Assembly (NCBI GenBank): GCA_938041955.1
Contig: CALISD010000023.1
Location: 62,001-126,000, forward strand
DNA from: an uncultured Granulosicoccaceae bacterium
GTDB taxonomy: Bacteria; Pseudomonadota; Gammaproteobacteria; Granulosicoccales; Granulosicoccaceae
Length of the DNA: 64,000 nucleotides
Direction: 5' to 3'
Below, piece after piece: positions 27,051 through 35,773 of the stretch; the first letter of the stretch is position 1, and each line of letters opens with the position of its first letter. Under the pieces are notes generated by a model, which worked only from the letters and a program-made list of their open reading frames with translations, did not search any database and had not been told where the DNA came from. The translations under genes were made by a program, and so were the position numbers.

Positions 27051-27593
27051 TCAAACTCGGGTTACCAAATTTGCGAACTCTATATCTTTGACCGGGAGTT
27101 CATACTGCTCACCATCGACTTCAATCACTAGTTGACCATCTTCTACACTGATCACCGTGCCTTTAAAATTACGCCGACCAGTAACTGTAGAGACCTCTAA
27201 GCGCAGCTTTATTGTGTTGCCAACCTGCTCTTCAAAATCAACCAGGCTAAACAGCGGTCGGTCTACACCGGGCGAAGACACTTCAAGACAATACTCACCG
27301 GCAATGAGATCTTCAACGTCCAATGCTGCACCTACTTGCCGACTAACAGCAGCACAATCATCTACAAGAATTCCGGATCGATCCATGACTGGCACTTTAG
27401 CCATTCCATCTTCCAGCTCAACATCAATGAGCTCTTCGTCGATCAACTTTTCCTTATTAGCGCCATGATCTATATAGACACGTAACGTGAGACCGGATTC
27501 ACCCTGGCCGAGCGACGCCCCTACAAATCTGTAGTTCATGCCTTCGACTATGGGGGATAAAAAATCCCAAATGTTATCCGGTGCCCTTCGCAT
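27051..27593 (-). CDS. rimP: Ribosome maturation factor RimP
   Basis: RimP is needed for efficient 30S assembly. The 180-residue protein contains the N-terminal alpha/beta domain (SLGQGESGLTLRVYID), the conserved CAAVSRQVGAALDVED segment, and GEYCLEVSSPGVDRPL leading to the C-terminal Sm-like barrel. It is the first protein gene of the rimP-nusA-infB-rbfA-truB-rpsO-pnp group. The initiator tRNA is upstream, separated by a strong terminator, so transcription of rimP probably begins from its own promoter in the 110-base gap or from readthrough. The ATG at 27593 adds a short N-terminal MRRAPDN. Confidence 0.93.
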   Translation of the reverse strand: MRRAPDNIWDFLSPIVEGMNYRFVGASLGQGESGLTLRVYIDHGANKEKLIDEELIDVELEDGMAKVPVMDRSGILVDDCAAVSRQVGAALDVEDLIAGEYCLEVSSPGVDRPLFSLVDFEEQVGNTIKLRLEVSTVTGRRNFKGTVISVEDGQLVIEVDGEQYELPVKDIEFANLVTRV

Positions 27594-27702
27594 TAATATC
27601 CGCTATTTGTTGCCGGCTCATTTTAGATTGCCGAAAACATTATTCGATCCTTATCAGTATTGCAGCACGCTGCCCACTGACAAAACAGGCCAAAATCTTA
27701 TC

Positions 27703-27722
27703 ACCCCAAATTCAATTGGGGT
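27703..27722 (-). other. Hairpin in the rimP upstream region
   Basis: ACCCCAA pairs with TTGGGGT around a 6-base loop just downstream of the tRNA terminator. It has no T-run. It may help end the tRNA transcript or shape the rimP leader. Confidence 0.35.
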
Positions 27723-27730
27723 AACAACAA

Positions 27731-27757
27731 AAAGGCCCCTTAGCAGGGGCCTTTTTT
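27731..27757 (-). terminator. Terminator downstream of tRNA-fMet
   Basis: AAAGGCCCC and GGGGCCTTT form a 9-bp stem with a 6-base loop. On the minus strand it is followed by TTTTTGTTGTT, and it lies 10 bases after the tRNA CCA end. The plus-strand side also has a T-run. It should separate the tRNA from rimP. Confidence 0.88.
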
Positions 27758-27766
27758 AATGATCCT

Positions 27767-27843
<77 letters not shown>

Positions 27844-27906
27844 ACTGCAATAGCCAATGATAGAAGGGTTCGCCTGCAATTACAAGTTTTTGATTAGGTA
27901 AAAAGC

Positions 27907-27942
27907 AAAAAAAGCGCCCACAGGGCCAACTACCTGAGGGCG
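27907..27942 (-). terminator. Rho-independent terminator beyond nuoN
   Basis: CGCCC and CAGG on one side pair with CCTG and GGGCG on the other, with one mismatch between the two parts. On the minus strand the stem is followed by seven T. It lies 380 bases after the nuoN stop and 64 bases before the tRNA. It would end the nuo transcript or a small RNA in the intervening stretch. Confidence 0.85.
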
Positions 27943-28324
27943 GTCGCGGCTTTACCGGTTGAGTCCCCCATTAAACGGCGGGTAGGCTGTCACTACGCAC
28001 TGCCAGAAGGTGTTTGCACGCCGACCCAAGGCATTCACCGCAAATCGAAGCCGGAAGGAAAGCCACTCGTGAGAAGGACTACGAATAAATTCGTGACCGC
28101 TGAACGAGCAGTATCTGGTCTTGCTCACGCTGTGGGTTACTTTGATCGTCTATTGCTGATGATGCCTGTTTCTTTCAAGCTTCCGTGCCGTATCGACGCG
28201 GTCAGGAGCCGAAGGCCGCCGCTGATCGAACTGAGGTCACCCCCGCGTGAGCAAGATCTGTTTACACTCTGTTGATCTGTGGTGCGAGCCCTATCCAGCC
28301 TGGCTCACGCAGCGGTGGCTTTCA
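27943..28324. other. Inverted-repeat-rich intergenic region, candidate structured RNA
   Basis: This stretch of about 380 bases between nuoN and the terminator has no credible protein gene. It contains two nested perfect inverted repeats: a 9-bp outer arm (28058-28066 with 28315-28323) and a 12-bp inner arm (28119-28130 with 28245-28256). The octamer GCTCACGC occurs twice and its reverse once. G-U pairs that would extend the arms form only in a plus-strand transcript, whereas the T-run terminator at 27907-27942 serves minus-strand RNA. The coding strand is therefore unclear. I compared it by eye with RNase P RNA, tmRNA, 4.5S and 6S RNA and found no match. Confidence 0.45.
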
Positions 28325-29755
28325 CTACAATCCGAACGCCGCTGCACAGGCCGCCATAATAAGGCCGGGAAATAAACCGAAAAACAGGATAGCGGCACCA
28401 TTGATGGCCAAGCCAACATGCACGTCCATTGCTGCCAGCACCGGCTGAGGTTCAACAGGCTCATCAAAGAACATGTATTTGATCACTCTCAGGTAATAGA
28501 AGGCCCCCACAACTGAGAATATGACCGCAATTAACGCGAGCCAGGTGAGGTCTGCTTTCACTGCGGCACTCAGCACGGCAAGCTTGGCATAAAAACCGAC
28601 AGTCGGCGGTACACCCGTCATAGACACCAGCAGGATACCCATCACACAGGCGTAGGTGGGGCTTCGACGAAATAAACCGCGCAAGTCAGTCAACAGGTTA
28701 ACGCTCACTCCCATTCGATCCATCGCGAGAATCACCCCGAATGCACCGAGACTGGTGAACGAGTAAGTGATCGCATAGAACATCGCGGCTGAATAGCCCT
28801 GCTCGCTGCCCGAAAGCAGTCCAAGCAGAATAAAACCAACATGCGAGATAGTTGAGTAGGCCAGCATTCTTTTGATTGATACTTGCGCGAGTGCAACCAC
28901 ATTGCCAATGACAATCGATAGCACTGACAATACAATCAACATACCCTGCCAACTGTTGTGAGCTGTCTCCAGACCATCCACTAAAAATCGAATTGCCAGC
29001 GCAAACGCGGCAATCTTGGGAGCTGCAGAAATATACAGAGCGACAGAAGTCGGCGCCCCTTCGTAGACGTCTGGCACCCACATATGAAATGGTGCTGCTC
29101 CAAACTTGAACGCAATGCCCACCACAAGAAAAGCCAGACCGAACATGGCCGCAGTACTGCCCTCACCTGATGCAGACAGTGCAATTGCAATTTCATCAAA
29201 GTGCAAACTACCGGTCGCACCGTAGATCATTGAAATACCGTACAGCAGTGCACCAGACGCTAACGCACCCAGTACGAAATATTTCATCGCGGCTTCCGCC
29301 GACCGCTCGTCTGTTCGCTTCAACGCGACCATCGCATATAAAGACAGGGACAATAACTCTAAACCAAGGTAGAGCGTCAGCATGGTGCTTGAAGACACCA
29401 TGATCATCATGCCAAGCACACCACTGAGCGCCAGCGTGTAGTACTCACCGTTGGTGATTTTGTGAGAGTTAACGAAGTCACGGGAGTACAGAAACACACC
29501 CATTGAAACCACCAATATCCATGACTTACAAACAGCGGCCATCTGATCCATGATAAAGCTGCCGCCAAACGCTGTAACTGCACCGGTCTCTGGTGATATC
29601 CACCACGTCAGAATCAATGTAACGAGCAGCGCGATTTGCGATAACCCGTAAGCCAGCGGTTTGCGCGCTTCGGTGACAAACAAATCACCCACCAAAATAA
29701 GGCAGATCGCACAAAGCAAAAACATCTCGGGAGCTGCAAGTCCTAAATTATCCAT
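28325..29755 (-). CDS. nuoN: NADH-quinone oxidoreductase subunit N
   Basis: NuoN is one of the three antiporter-like proton-pumping membrane subunits of respiratory complex I. The 476-residue protein has about 14 hydrophobic helices. The family core is visible in LTLYLGLELLSLSLY, with its glutamate, and in FKFGAAPFHMWVPDVYEGAP, followed by VSIKRMLAYSTISHVGF with the pump lysine. It is the last nuo gene and lies nine bases after nuoM. The nearest terminator is about 380 bases downstream, so the transcript has a long 3' part of unknown role. Confidence 0.97.
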   Translation of the reverse strand: MDNLGLAAPEMFLLCAICLILVGDLFVTEARKPLAYGLSQIALLVTLILTWWISPETGAVTAFGGSFIMDQMAAVCKSWILVVSMGVFLYSRDFVNSHKITNGEYYTLALSGVLGMMIMVSSSTMLTLYLGLELLSLSLYAMVALKRTDERSAEAAMKYFVLGALASGALLYGISMIYGATGSLHFDEIAIALSASGEGSTAAMFGLAFLVVGIAFKFGAAPFHMWVPDVYEGAPTSVALYISAAPKIAAFALAIRFLVDGLETAHNSWQGMLIVLSVLSIVIGNVVALAQVSIKRMLAYSTISHVGFILLGLLSGSEQGYSAAMFYAITYSFTSLGAFGVILAMDRMGVSVNLLTDLRGLFRRSPTYACVMGILLVSMTGVPPTVGFYAKLAVLSAAVKADLTWLALIAVIFSVVGAFYYLRVIKYMFFDEPVEPQPVLAAMDVHVGLAINGAAILFFGLFPGLIMAACAAAFGL

Positions 29756-29764
29756 TGTCAGCCC

Positions 29765-31267
29765 CTACAATTTCGACGTGGTGACATGCTGCACCAGATT
29801 TTCAATAGTTGCGTGCATCATATCCACCATCGGCTGCGGCCATAAGCCGAAAAACAACACCATCGCAGCCAGCAGGCCGAGCATGTACTTTTCACGTCTG
29901 TTGATGTCAGTAAGTGCGGCAACATTCTCGTTAGCCACATCACCAAACACCACACGCTTAACCATCCACAAAGTGTAAGCGGCACCGAGTATTAACGTGG
30001 AAGCTGCCAGAAATGCGTACCAGAAGTTCGCTTTAAACGTGGCCAGTATGACCATGAACTCACCGACAAAACCTGAAGTACCGGGAAGTCCGGCGTTGGC
30101 CATTGCAAAGAAAACCATAAAGGCTGCAAACAACGGCATGGTGTTTACCACACCACCGTAATCTGCGATTTGTCTTGAGTGCATTCGGTCATACAACACC
30201 CCCACGCAAAGGAACATCGCAGCAGAGATAAATCCATGCGAGATCATCTGCACCATCGCACCTTCAAGCGCCATGACAACATGACCGTCAGCAGCACCTT
30301 CAGTCGAATTGGCCATGATGCCGAAGATCACAAACATACCCAGCGTCACAAAACCCATATGCGAGATAGATGAATAGGCAATTAGTTTTTTCATATCTGA
30401 TTGGGCTAACGCGACAAATCCGATGTACACGACTGCAATCAGAGAGAACAGAATCACCAACCACGACAACTGCGCACTTGCATCAGGCACGACAGGCAAA
30501 GAGAATCTCATGAACCCATAGCCGCCCATCTTCAACATGATTGCCGCCAGCACAGCAGAACCTGCTGTCGGGGCTTCGACGTGCGCATCCGGCAGCCAGG
30601 TATGTACCGGCCACATGGGAATTTTGACCGCGAAGGCAATAAAGAAGGCAAAGAAAATAACCGTTTGCGCGGTTGAGCCAAGCGGCAGATCATGCAACGC
30701 CTGTATCGCGAAGCTATCAGTCTTGCTGCCCATATAAATCAGCGCAACCAACATGAATACAGAACCGAAAAAGGTATAGAGAAAAAATTTGATGGTGGCA
30801 TACACACGACGCGGCCCACCCCATATACCGATAATCAAAAACATCGGTAACAACGTCGCTTCAAAGAATATGTAGAACAGAATCGAGTCAGTAGCCGCGA
30901 ACACACCCACCATAAAGCCCGTCATAATCAAGAATGACGCCAGATACATCGCAGGCTTATCTTGTATCACTTCCCAGGCAGATATCACCACAACAATATT
31001 GATAAACGTGGTGAGAATGATTAGCGGCGCTGAAATACCATCAACACCCAGACTGTAGTTGATACCAAAAGACGGCAACCATGCAGCGTGCTCAACAAAC
31101 TGCATCTGCGCTGTGGTGTTATCAAAACCGAAATACAACGTCAGGCTAAAAACAAACGCGATAATTGAAATAACCAATGCCAGCATGCGACAACGTTGAT
31201 CACCGACAAATAGAGTCAGCAATCCACCGAGTATGGTCAACCAGATGATTAGGCTTAGTATAGGCAT
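29765..31267 (-). CDS. nuoM: NADH-quinone oxidoreductase subunit M
   Basis: NuoM is the second antiporter-like proton-pumping subunit of complex I. The 500-residue membrane protein shows FEATLLPMFLIIGIWGG, with the conserved glutamate on helix 5, then AVKIPMWPVHTWLPDAHVEAPT and SDMKKLIAYSSISHMGFV carrying the proton-path lysine and histidine. Helices fill the chain throughout. The ATG at 31267 gives the standard start (MPILSLIIW); the TTG one codon earlier is unlikely. It lies nine bases after nuoL and nine before nuoN. Confidence 0.97.
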   Translation of the reverse strand: MPILSLIIWLTILGGLLTLFVGDQRCRMLALVISIIAFVFSLTLYFGFDNTTAQMQFVEHAAWLPSFGINYSLGVDGISAPLIILTTFINIVVVISAWEVIQDKPAMYLASFLIMTGFMVGVFAATDSILFYIFFEATLLPMFLIIGIWGGPRRVYATIKFFLYTFFGSVFMLVALIYMGSKTDSFAIQALHDLPLGSTAQTVIFFAFFIAFAVKIPMWPVHTWLPDAHVEAPTAGSAVLAAIMLKMGGYGFMRFSLPVVPDASAQLSWLVILFSLIAVVYIGFVALAQSDMKKLIAYSSISHMGFVTLGMFVIFGIMANSTEGAADGHVVMALEGAMVQMISHGFISAAMFLCVGVLYDRMHSRQIADYGGVVNTMPLFAAFMVFFAMANAGLPGTSGFVGEFMVILATFKANFWYAFLAASTLILGAAYTLWMVKRVVFGDVANENVAALTDINRREKYMLGLLAAMVLFFGLWPQPMVDMMHATIENLVQHVTTSKL

Positions 31268-31276
31268 CAAGCGTAA

Positions 31277-33229
31277 CTACGTTGTAAAGATGAAGATAGA
31301 TAACATCGCCAACAGGCCGACGATCATAGCGAATGCATAATTGTATAAATAACCACTTCCGAGCTTGCGAACAACAGATGAAAGCACTCCAATCTTGTTA
31401 GCAGTTCCGTTAACCATCATTCCATCGATAAGTTTTACATCGCCAACGGTCCACAATTTATCAGCAAGGGCCAGACTGCCCCCCGCGAACACTTTCTGGT
31501 TGAAGTCATCAAAGCCATATTTATTGTCGAGTAATCGATGCAGGAATCCAAATTTATCAGCGAACCAGTCTGCAATCGACGGTTTACGCAAATAGATATA
31601 CCAGGCGCTGACAGCCCCTGCCAATGCCAAATAAACCGCCGGGACTTGAAAGCCGTGCAACACGAACTTCACAACGCCGTGGTAATGGCTGCCAATTTCT
31701 GCCAGCACATCACGACTCGGATCAACGACAATGGCATCACCGAAAAAACCACCGAACAACATTGGACCGATAGTCAGCGCGCCGAGAATGACAGAGGGAA
31801 TAGCAAGCAGGATCAAAGGCCATGTCACCACCTTTGGTGATTCGTGCAAATGCTCACGGGTATGGTCGTCAAACCGCTCTTCACCATGAAATACCAGAAA
31901 GAACATACGGAAGCTGTAAAAAGCAGTGATGAATACACCAAGCAACACGCAGATGTAGGCAAAACCCGCCCCGGGAATATGCGAGTGGTGAACCGCTTCA
32001 ATGATGGCATCTTTGGAAAAGAAGCCAGAGAACCCCGGAAATCCAATCAGCGCAAGCGTACCGATCAATGAGGTCCAATAGGTGATTGGCATGTACTTGC
32101 GCAAGCCACCCATCTTTCTTATATCTTGCTCATGGTGCATACCAATGATCACACTACCGGCAGCCAGGAACAATAACGCTTTAAAAAATGCGTGAGTCAT
32201 CAGATGGAATATCGCCGCCCCATAGGCCGAAGCTCCCAAAGCTACAGTCATATAGCCAAGCTGTGACAGTGTCGAGTAGGCGACAACCCGTTTGATATCG
32301 TTTTGGACAATACCGATCAGGCCCATCAACAATGCGGTCAGCGAACCTATGATGAGCACAAACGAAAGTGCCGTGACCGATAATTCAAAAAACGGTGACA
32401 TACGCGCCACCATGAAGATACCGGCAGTCACCATGGTAGCCGCGTGAATCAGTGCAGAGATTGGAGTCGGACCTTCCATAGAATCAGGCAGCCATACATG
32501 CAATGGAATTTGCGCGGACTTACCCATTGCGCCGATGAACAAACAAATACAGGTCACGGTCAGTGCAGACCAGGCCACACCCGGTATGAGTTCTATGGTT
32601 GTGCCGACCATCGAGGGGGCTGCCGCAAAAGCCTCTGAGTAATTCAGCGTACCGGTATACATAAGCACTGCTGCAATACCTAAAAGAAACCCGAAGTCCC
32701 CTACCCGGTTTACCAAAAACGCTTTTAGATTGGCAAAGATCGCTGTAGGTTTTTTATACCAGAATCCGATCAACAGGTATGACACCAAACCCACCGCTTC
32801 CCAACCGAAGAAAAGCTGCATGAAGTTGTTGGCCATGACCAACATCAGCATCGCAAAGGTAAAAAGAGAAATATAACTGAAGAACCGCTGATAACCAGGG
32901 TCGTCTTTCATGTAGCCGATGGTGTAGATATGCACCATCAATGACACTGACGTGACGACGGTCATCATCACCACCGTTAATCGATCAACCAGGAACCCGA
33001 CCTCGAATTTGATTCCACCGCTGACCATCCAGGTGTAGATGGTTTCGTCAAATCTTTCACCGCCCGACATCTGGTGAAACAGTGACACCAAAGACAACAG
33101 AAAGGCTATTGCGACACCGGCAATAGTGGCCCGATGAGCATTGGTACGGCCAATGGTCTTGCCAAAGAAACCAGCGGCAATGGCACCAATCAGTGGTGCA
33201 AGCGGTGCGCAAATGTATATAAGTTTCAT
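31277..33229 (-). CDS. nuoL: NADH-quinone oxidoreductase subunit L
   Basis: NuoL is the distal proton-pumping subunit with the long lateral helix. The 650-residue protein contains FFGWEAVGLVSYLLIGFWY, with the essential glutamate, then GKSAQIPLHVWLPDSMEGPTPISALIHAATMV (split over helices 7-8) and the C-terminal amphipathic region ending in a membrane anchor (about 620-650). The length matches the family (about 610-680). It follows nuoK by three bases, within the nuo operon. Confidence 0.97.
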   Translation of the reverse strand: MKLIYICAPLAPLIGAIAAGFFGKTIGRTNAHRATIAGVAIAFLLSLVSLFHQMSGGERFDETIYTWMVSGGIKFEVGFLVDRLTVVMMTVVTSVSLMVHIYTIGYMKDDPGYQRFFSYISLFTFAMLMLVMANNFMQLFFGWEAVGLVSYLLIGFWYKKPTAIFANLKAFLVNRVGDFGFLLGIAAVLMYTGTLNYSEAFAAAPSMVGTTIELIPGVAWSALTVTCICLFIGAMGKSAQIPLHVWLPDSMEGPTPISALIHAATMVTAGIFMVARMSPFFELSVTALSFVLIIGSLTALLMGLIGIVQNDIKRVVAYSTLSQLGYMTVALGASAYGAAIFHLMTHAFFKALLFLAAGSVIIGMHHEQDIRKMGGLRKYMPITYWTSLIGTLALIGFPGFSGFFSKDAIIEAVHHSHIPGAGFAYICVLLGVFITAFYSFRMFFLVFHGEERFDDHTREHLHESPKVVTWPLILLAIPSVILGALTIGPMLFGGFFGDAIVVDPSRDVLAEIGSHYHGVVKFVLHGFQVPAVYLALAGAVSAWYIYLRKPSIADWFADKFGFLHRLLDNKYGFDDFNQKVFAGGSLALADKLWTVGDVKLIDGMMVNGTANKIGVLSSVVRKLGSGYLYNYAFAMIVGLLAMLSIFIFTT

Positions 33230-33232
33230 CGT

Positions 33233-33538
33233 TTATCCCTGCAGCTGATCCAGGTCACCCACGTTAATCGTGCCGCGGGTTCGGAATAACACCACCAATA
33301 TGGCGAGTCCGATTGCTGCTTCTGCTGCAGCCACCGTGAGGATAAAAAATACAAACACCTGACCTGCTGTGTCGTCCAGAAAATAGGAGAACGCAACAAA
33401 GTTCATGTTGACAGCCAGCAACATCAATTCAATCGACATCAAAATGATGATGATGTTTTTTCGATTTAAAAATATTCCGGCAATACTTAACCCGAATAGA
33501 ACCGCACCGAGTGTAAGAAAGTGTGAGAGTGGGATCAT
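33233..33538 (-). CDS. nuoK: NADH-quinone oxidoreductase subunit K
   Basis: NuoK is a 101-residue, three-helix subunit of the complex I membrane arm. Two buried glutamates are visible, in [15 protein letters not shown] (helix 2) and [13 protein letters not shown] (helix 3). The ATG overlaps the nuoJ stop by four bases (ATGA), so translation is coupled. Length and motifs leave little doubt. Confidence 0.97.
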   Translation of the reverse strand: MIPLSHFLTLGAVLFGLSIAGIFLNRKNIIIILMSIELMLLAVNMNFVAFSYFLDDTAGQVFVFFILTVAAAEAAIGLAILVVLFRTRGTINVGDLDQLQG

Positions 33539-34248
33539 GGCTTGGCTCCCTGTTCAGTGGCGTCATCTATTGCGTCATCAACACTGGTATCACCTGGCGC
33601 TACTGCCGGCACCGCTGCAGCGTAATTACTCATCACTGCAGGGTTCTGATTGTCTTCGCTATTCACCTGAACCACCCTTAAGCGATCTGCCTTTTGCACC
33701 AGCACCTGCTCTGCCGGGCGTTGATACTTGGTCAACGGTCGACGACGCATGGTCAGGGCGATAGCGGCAATAATCGCCACCAGCAGAATTACCGCGGCGA
33801 CCTCAAACTGAAAGAGATAATCGGTATACATCGCCATACCGAGTGCTTCGGTGTTGCTGTAGTCGGCAGGCTTTGGCAGCGGTTGGGCATACTGAGAGGC
33901 ATCAACCCACTTAACGCGAATCAACAAAATCATTTGCAAAACAATGGCAGCAGCAACCAAGCCACCTACAGGTAAATAACGGGTAAAGCCTTCACGCAAC
34001 GGCACGAGATTGACATCGAGCATCATCACCACGAATAAAAACAGCACCATCACCGCACCGACGTATACCAGCACCAGCGTAATGGCGAGAAACTCAGCTT
34101 CCATTAACATCCAGATAATGGAACTGTTAACGAACGCGAGCACTAAAAAAAGCGCTGCCTGAACCGGGTTACGGGTAGTGATTACCCCTATCGCGGCACC
34201 AATCAGCACCAGCGAGAACACCCAGAAAATAATAAGTTTTAAATCCAT
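33535..34248 (-). CDS. nuoJ: NADH-quinone oxidoreductase subunit J
   Basis: NuoJ is a five-helix subunit at the junction of the complex I arms. Helices occupy about residues 1-165, with the conserved [20 protein letters not shown] (the pi-bulge helix). The protein is 237 residues, which includes a soluble C-terminal extension of about 65 residues after the [11 protein letters not shown] segment. The extension is rich in Asp, Ala and Pro, contains [19 protein letters not shown], and has no function that I recognise. It overlaps nuoK at ATGA and lies nine bases after nuoI. Confidence 0.96.
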   Translation of the reverse strand: MDLKLIIFWVFSLVLIGAAIGVITTRNPVQAALFLVLAFVNSSIIWMLMEAEFLAITLVLVYVGAVMVLFLFVVMMLDVNLVPLREGFTRYLPVGGLVAAAIVLQMILLIRVKWVDASQYAQPLPKPADYSNTEALGMAMYTDYLFQFEVAAVILLVAIIAAIALTMRRRPLTKYQRPAEQVLVQKADRLRVVQVNSEDNQNPAVMSNYAAAVPAVAPGDTSVDDAIDDATEQGAKP

Positions 34249-34257
34249 GACGGCCCC

Positions 34258-34749
34258 TTAGCGAAACGCTGCATCAGTAGCGCGATCAGCAGCGATCTGG
34301 GCTTCGTATTTATCACCAATAGCGAGCAGTTTGTCTTTGGTCATGATTTGCTCGCCACGTTTTTCAAAGTGGTATTCAAAAATTCGTGTCTCAACAATAG
34401 AATCCACCGGGCAGGCTTCTTCACAAAAGCCGCAAAAAATACATTTAAAAAGATCGATATCGTAACGCGTGGTGCGACGTGTATCGTCAGCCCTTTGCTC
34501 AGAATCAATAGTAATTGCCAGTGCCGGGCAAACCGCCTCGCACAATTTACAGGCAATACAACGCTCTTCACCGTTAGGGTATCGACGCAATGCATGCAGT
34601 CCACGAAAGCGCGGCGACTGCGGTGTTTTCTCATCCGGATACTGCACAGTAAACTTCGTCTTGAAGAAGTACTTACCAGTGAGTTTCATGCCCTTGAGTA
34701 ACTCAAGCAGCATCAAGCTCTTTAATGTGGATTTAACGTTTCCAGTCAT
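34258..34749 (-). CDS. nuoI: NADH-quinone oxidoreductase subunit I
   Basis: NuoI carries clusters N6a and N6b in the connecting arm of complex I. Two 8Fe-ferredoxin motifs are complete: [12 protein letters not shown] and [12 protein letters not shown]. The protein has 163 residues when started at the ATG at 34749 (MTGNVKST), which is the family length. A longer form from 34785 would run back into nuoH. One base separates it from the nuoH stop. Confidence 0.97.
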   Translation of the reverse strand: MTGNVKSTLKSLMLLELLKGMKLTGKYFFKTKFTVQYPDEKTPQSPRFRGLHALRRYPNGEERCIACKLCEAVCPALAITIDSEQRADDTRRTTRYDIDLFKCIFCGFCEEACPVDSIVETRIFEYHFEKRGEQIMTKDKLLAIGDKYEAQIAADRATDAAFR

Positions 34750-34750
34750 A

Positions 34751-35770
34751 TCAGGCAGCCGATCTAATCGCAAACCAGGGTTCAATTTCCAACAGTATCG
34801 CTACCGCCTCTACTGTTATCCAGACAATAGTGATCGGTATAAACACCTTCCAGCCCAATCGCATGATTTGATCGTAGCGATAGCGTGGAAAAGTGGCGCG
34901 AAACCAAAGAAAGAAGAAAAGCATAAAAGCAGTTTTGGCAAAGAACCAACCCATGCCATCAGGTATAAAAGGTATTGGTGACAACCATCCACCCAGGAAC
35001 ATGATAGCTGCCAACGCCGCTATCATGATCATGTTGGCGTATTCTGCTAGAAAGAACAGCGCGAATGCCATTCCGGAATAATCAACGTGAAAGCCCGCCA
35101 CAATTTCGGACTCCCCTTCCGCTACATCAAAGGGTGCACGATTCGTCTCGGCGACACCAGAGATAAAGTAGACAATAAAAAGCGGAAACAATGGCAACCA
35201 GAACCAGTGAAAGATGCTGCCTTCCTGTGCGCGAACAATGTCACCCAGGTTGAGACTGCCACTGACCATCAATACGCCGACCAGAGCAAAGCCCATCGCA
35301 ATTTCATACGCAACAATTTGTGCAGCCGAACGCATGGCACCAAGAAAAGCGTATTTCGAGTTAGACGCCCAGCCGGCTACGATCACGCCGTAGACACCAA
35401 GGGAGGTCAACGCAAGCACATACAAGAGCCCGGCATTTACATCTGCCAGTACCTTGGTATCACTAAACGGAATCACTGCCCACGCCGCGAAGGCCGGAGC
35501 CAACGACAAGATAGGCGCGATCAAAAACAGGAAACGGTGCGAATTAGTTGGTACCAATACTTCTTTGGTCAGCAGTTTTAAAACGTCGGCAATGGGCTGT
35601 AAGAGACCAAAATAACCGACTCGATTTGGCCCTTTTCTAACCTGAATCGCACCAATGACTTTACGCTCAGCGTAAGTCAGATAAGCAACCGTTAACAACA
35701 ACGGCACGATGATCAGCATTATCTTTAATACTGTCCAAAGCAGAAACAGCAGACCCTCGAAAAATCCCAT
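34751..35770 (-). CDS. nuoH: NADH-quinone oxidoreductase subunit H
   Basis: NuoH forms much of the quinone-binding chamber of complex I. The 339-residue, eight-helix protein contains [59 protein letters not shown] and [15 protein letters not shown], all diagnostic. It follows nuoG by three bases and precedes nuoI by one. Its loops with acidic residues (EGESEIV) face the quinone cavity in known structures. Confidence 0.98.
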   Translation of the reverse strand: MGFFEGLLFLLWTVLKIMLIIVPLLLTVAYLTYAERKVIGAIQVRKGPNRVGYFGLLQPIADVLKLLTKEVLVPTNSHRFLFLIAPILSLAPAFAAWAVIPFSDTKVLADVNAGLLYVLALTSLGVYGVIVAGWASNSKYAFLGAMRSAAQIVAYEIAMGFALVGVLMVSGSLNLGDIVRAQEGSIFHWFWLPLFPLFIVYFISGVAETNRAPFDVAEGESEIVAGFHVDYSGMAFALFFLAEYANMIMIAALAAIMFLGGWLSPIPFIPDGMGWFFAKTAFMLFFFLWFRATFPRYRYDQIMRLGWKVFIPITIVWITVEAVAILLEIEPWFAIRSAA

Positions 35771-35773
35771 AAG

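Noticed and set aside
28069-28275. Plus-strand open frame of 68 codons in the same region
   Set aside because: It covers the inverted repeats, has no ribosome binding site and no similarity that I recognise.
27943-28324. RNase P RNA, tmRNA, 4.5S RNA or 6S RNA in the region after nuoN
   Set aside because: A few words (such as CCGGAAGGAA) recall these RNAs, but the required conserved cores are not present on either strand.
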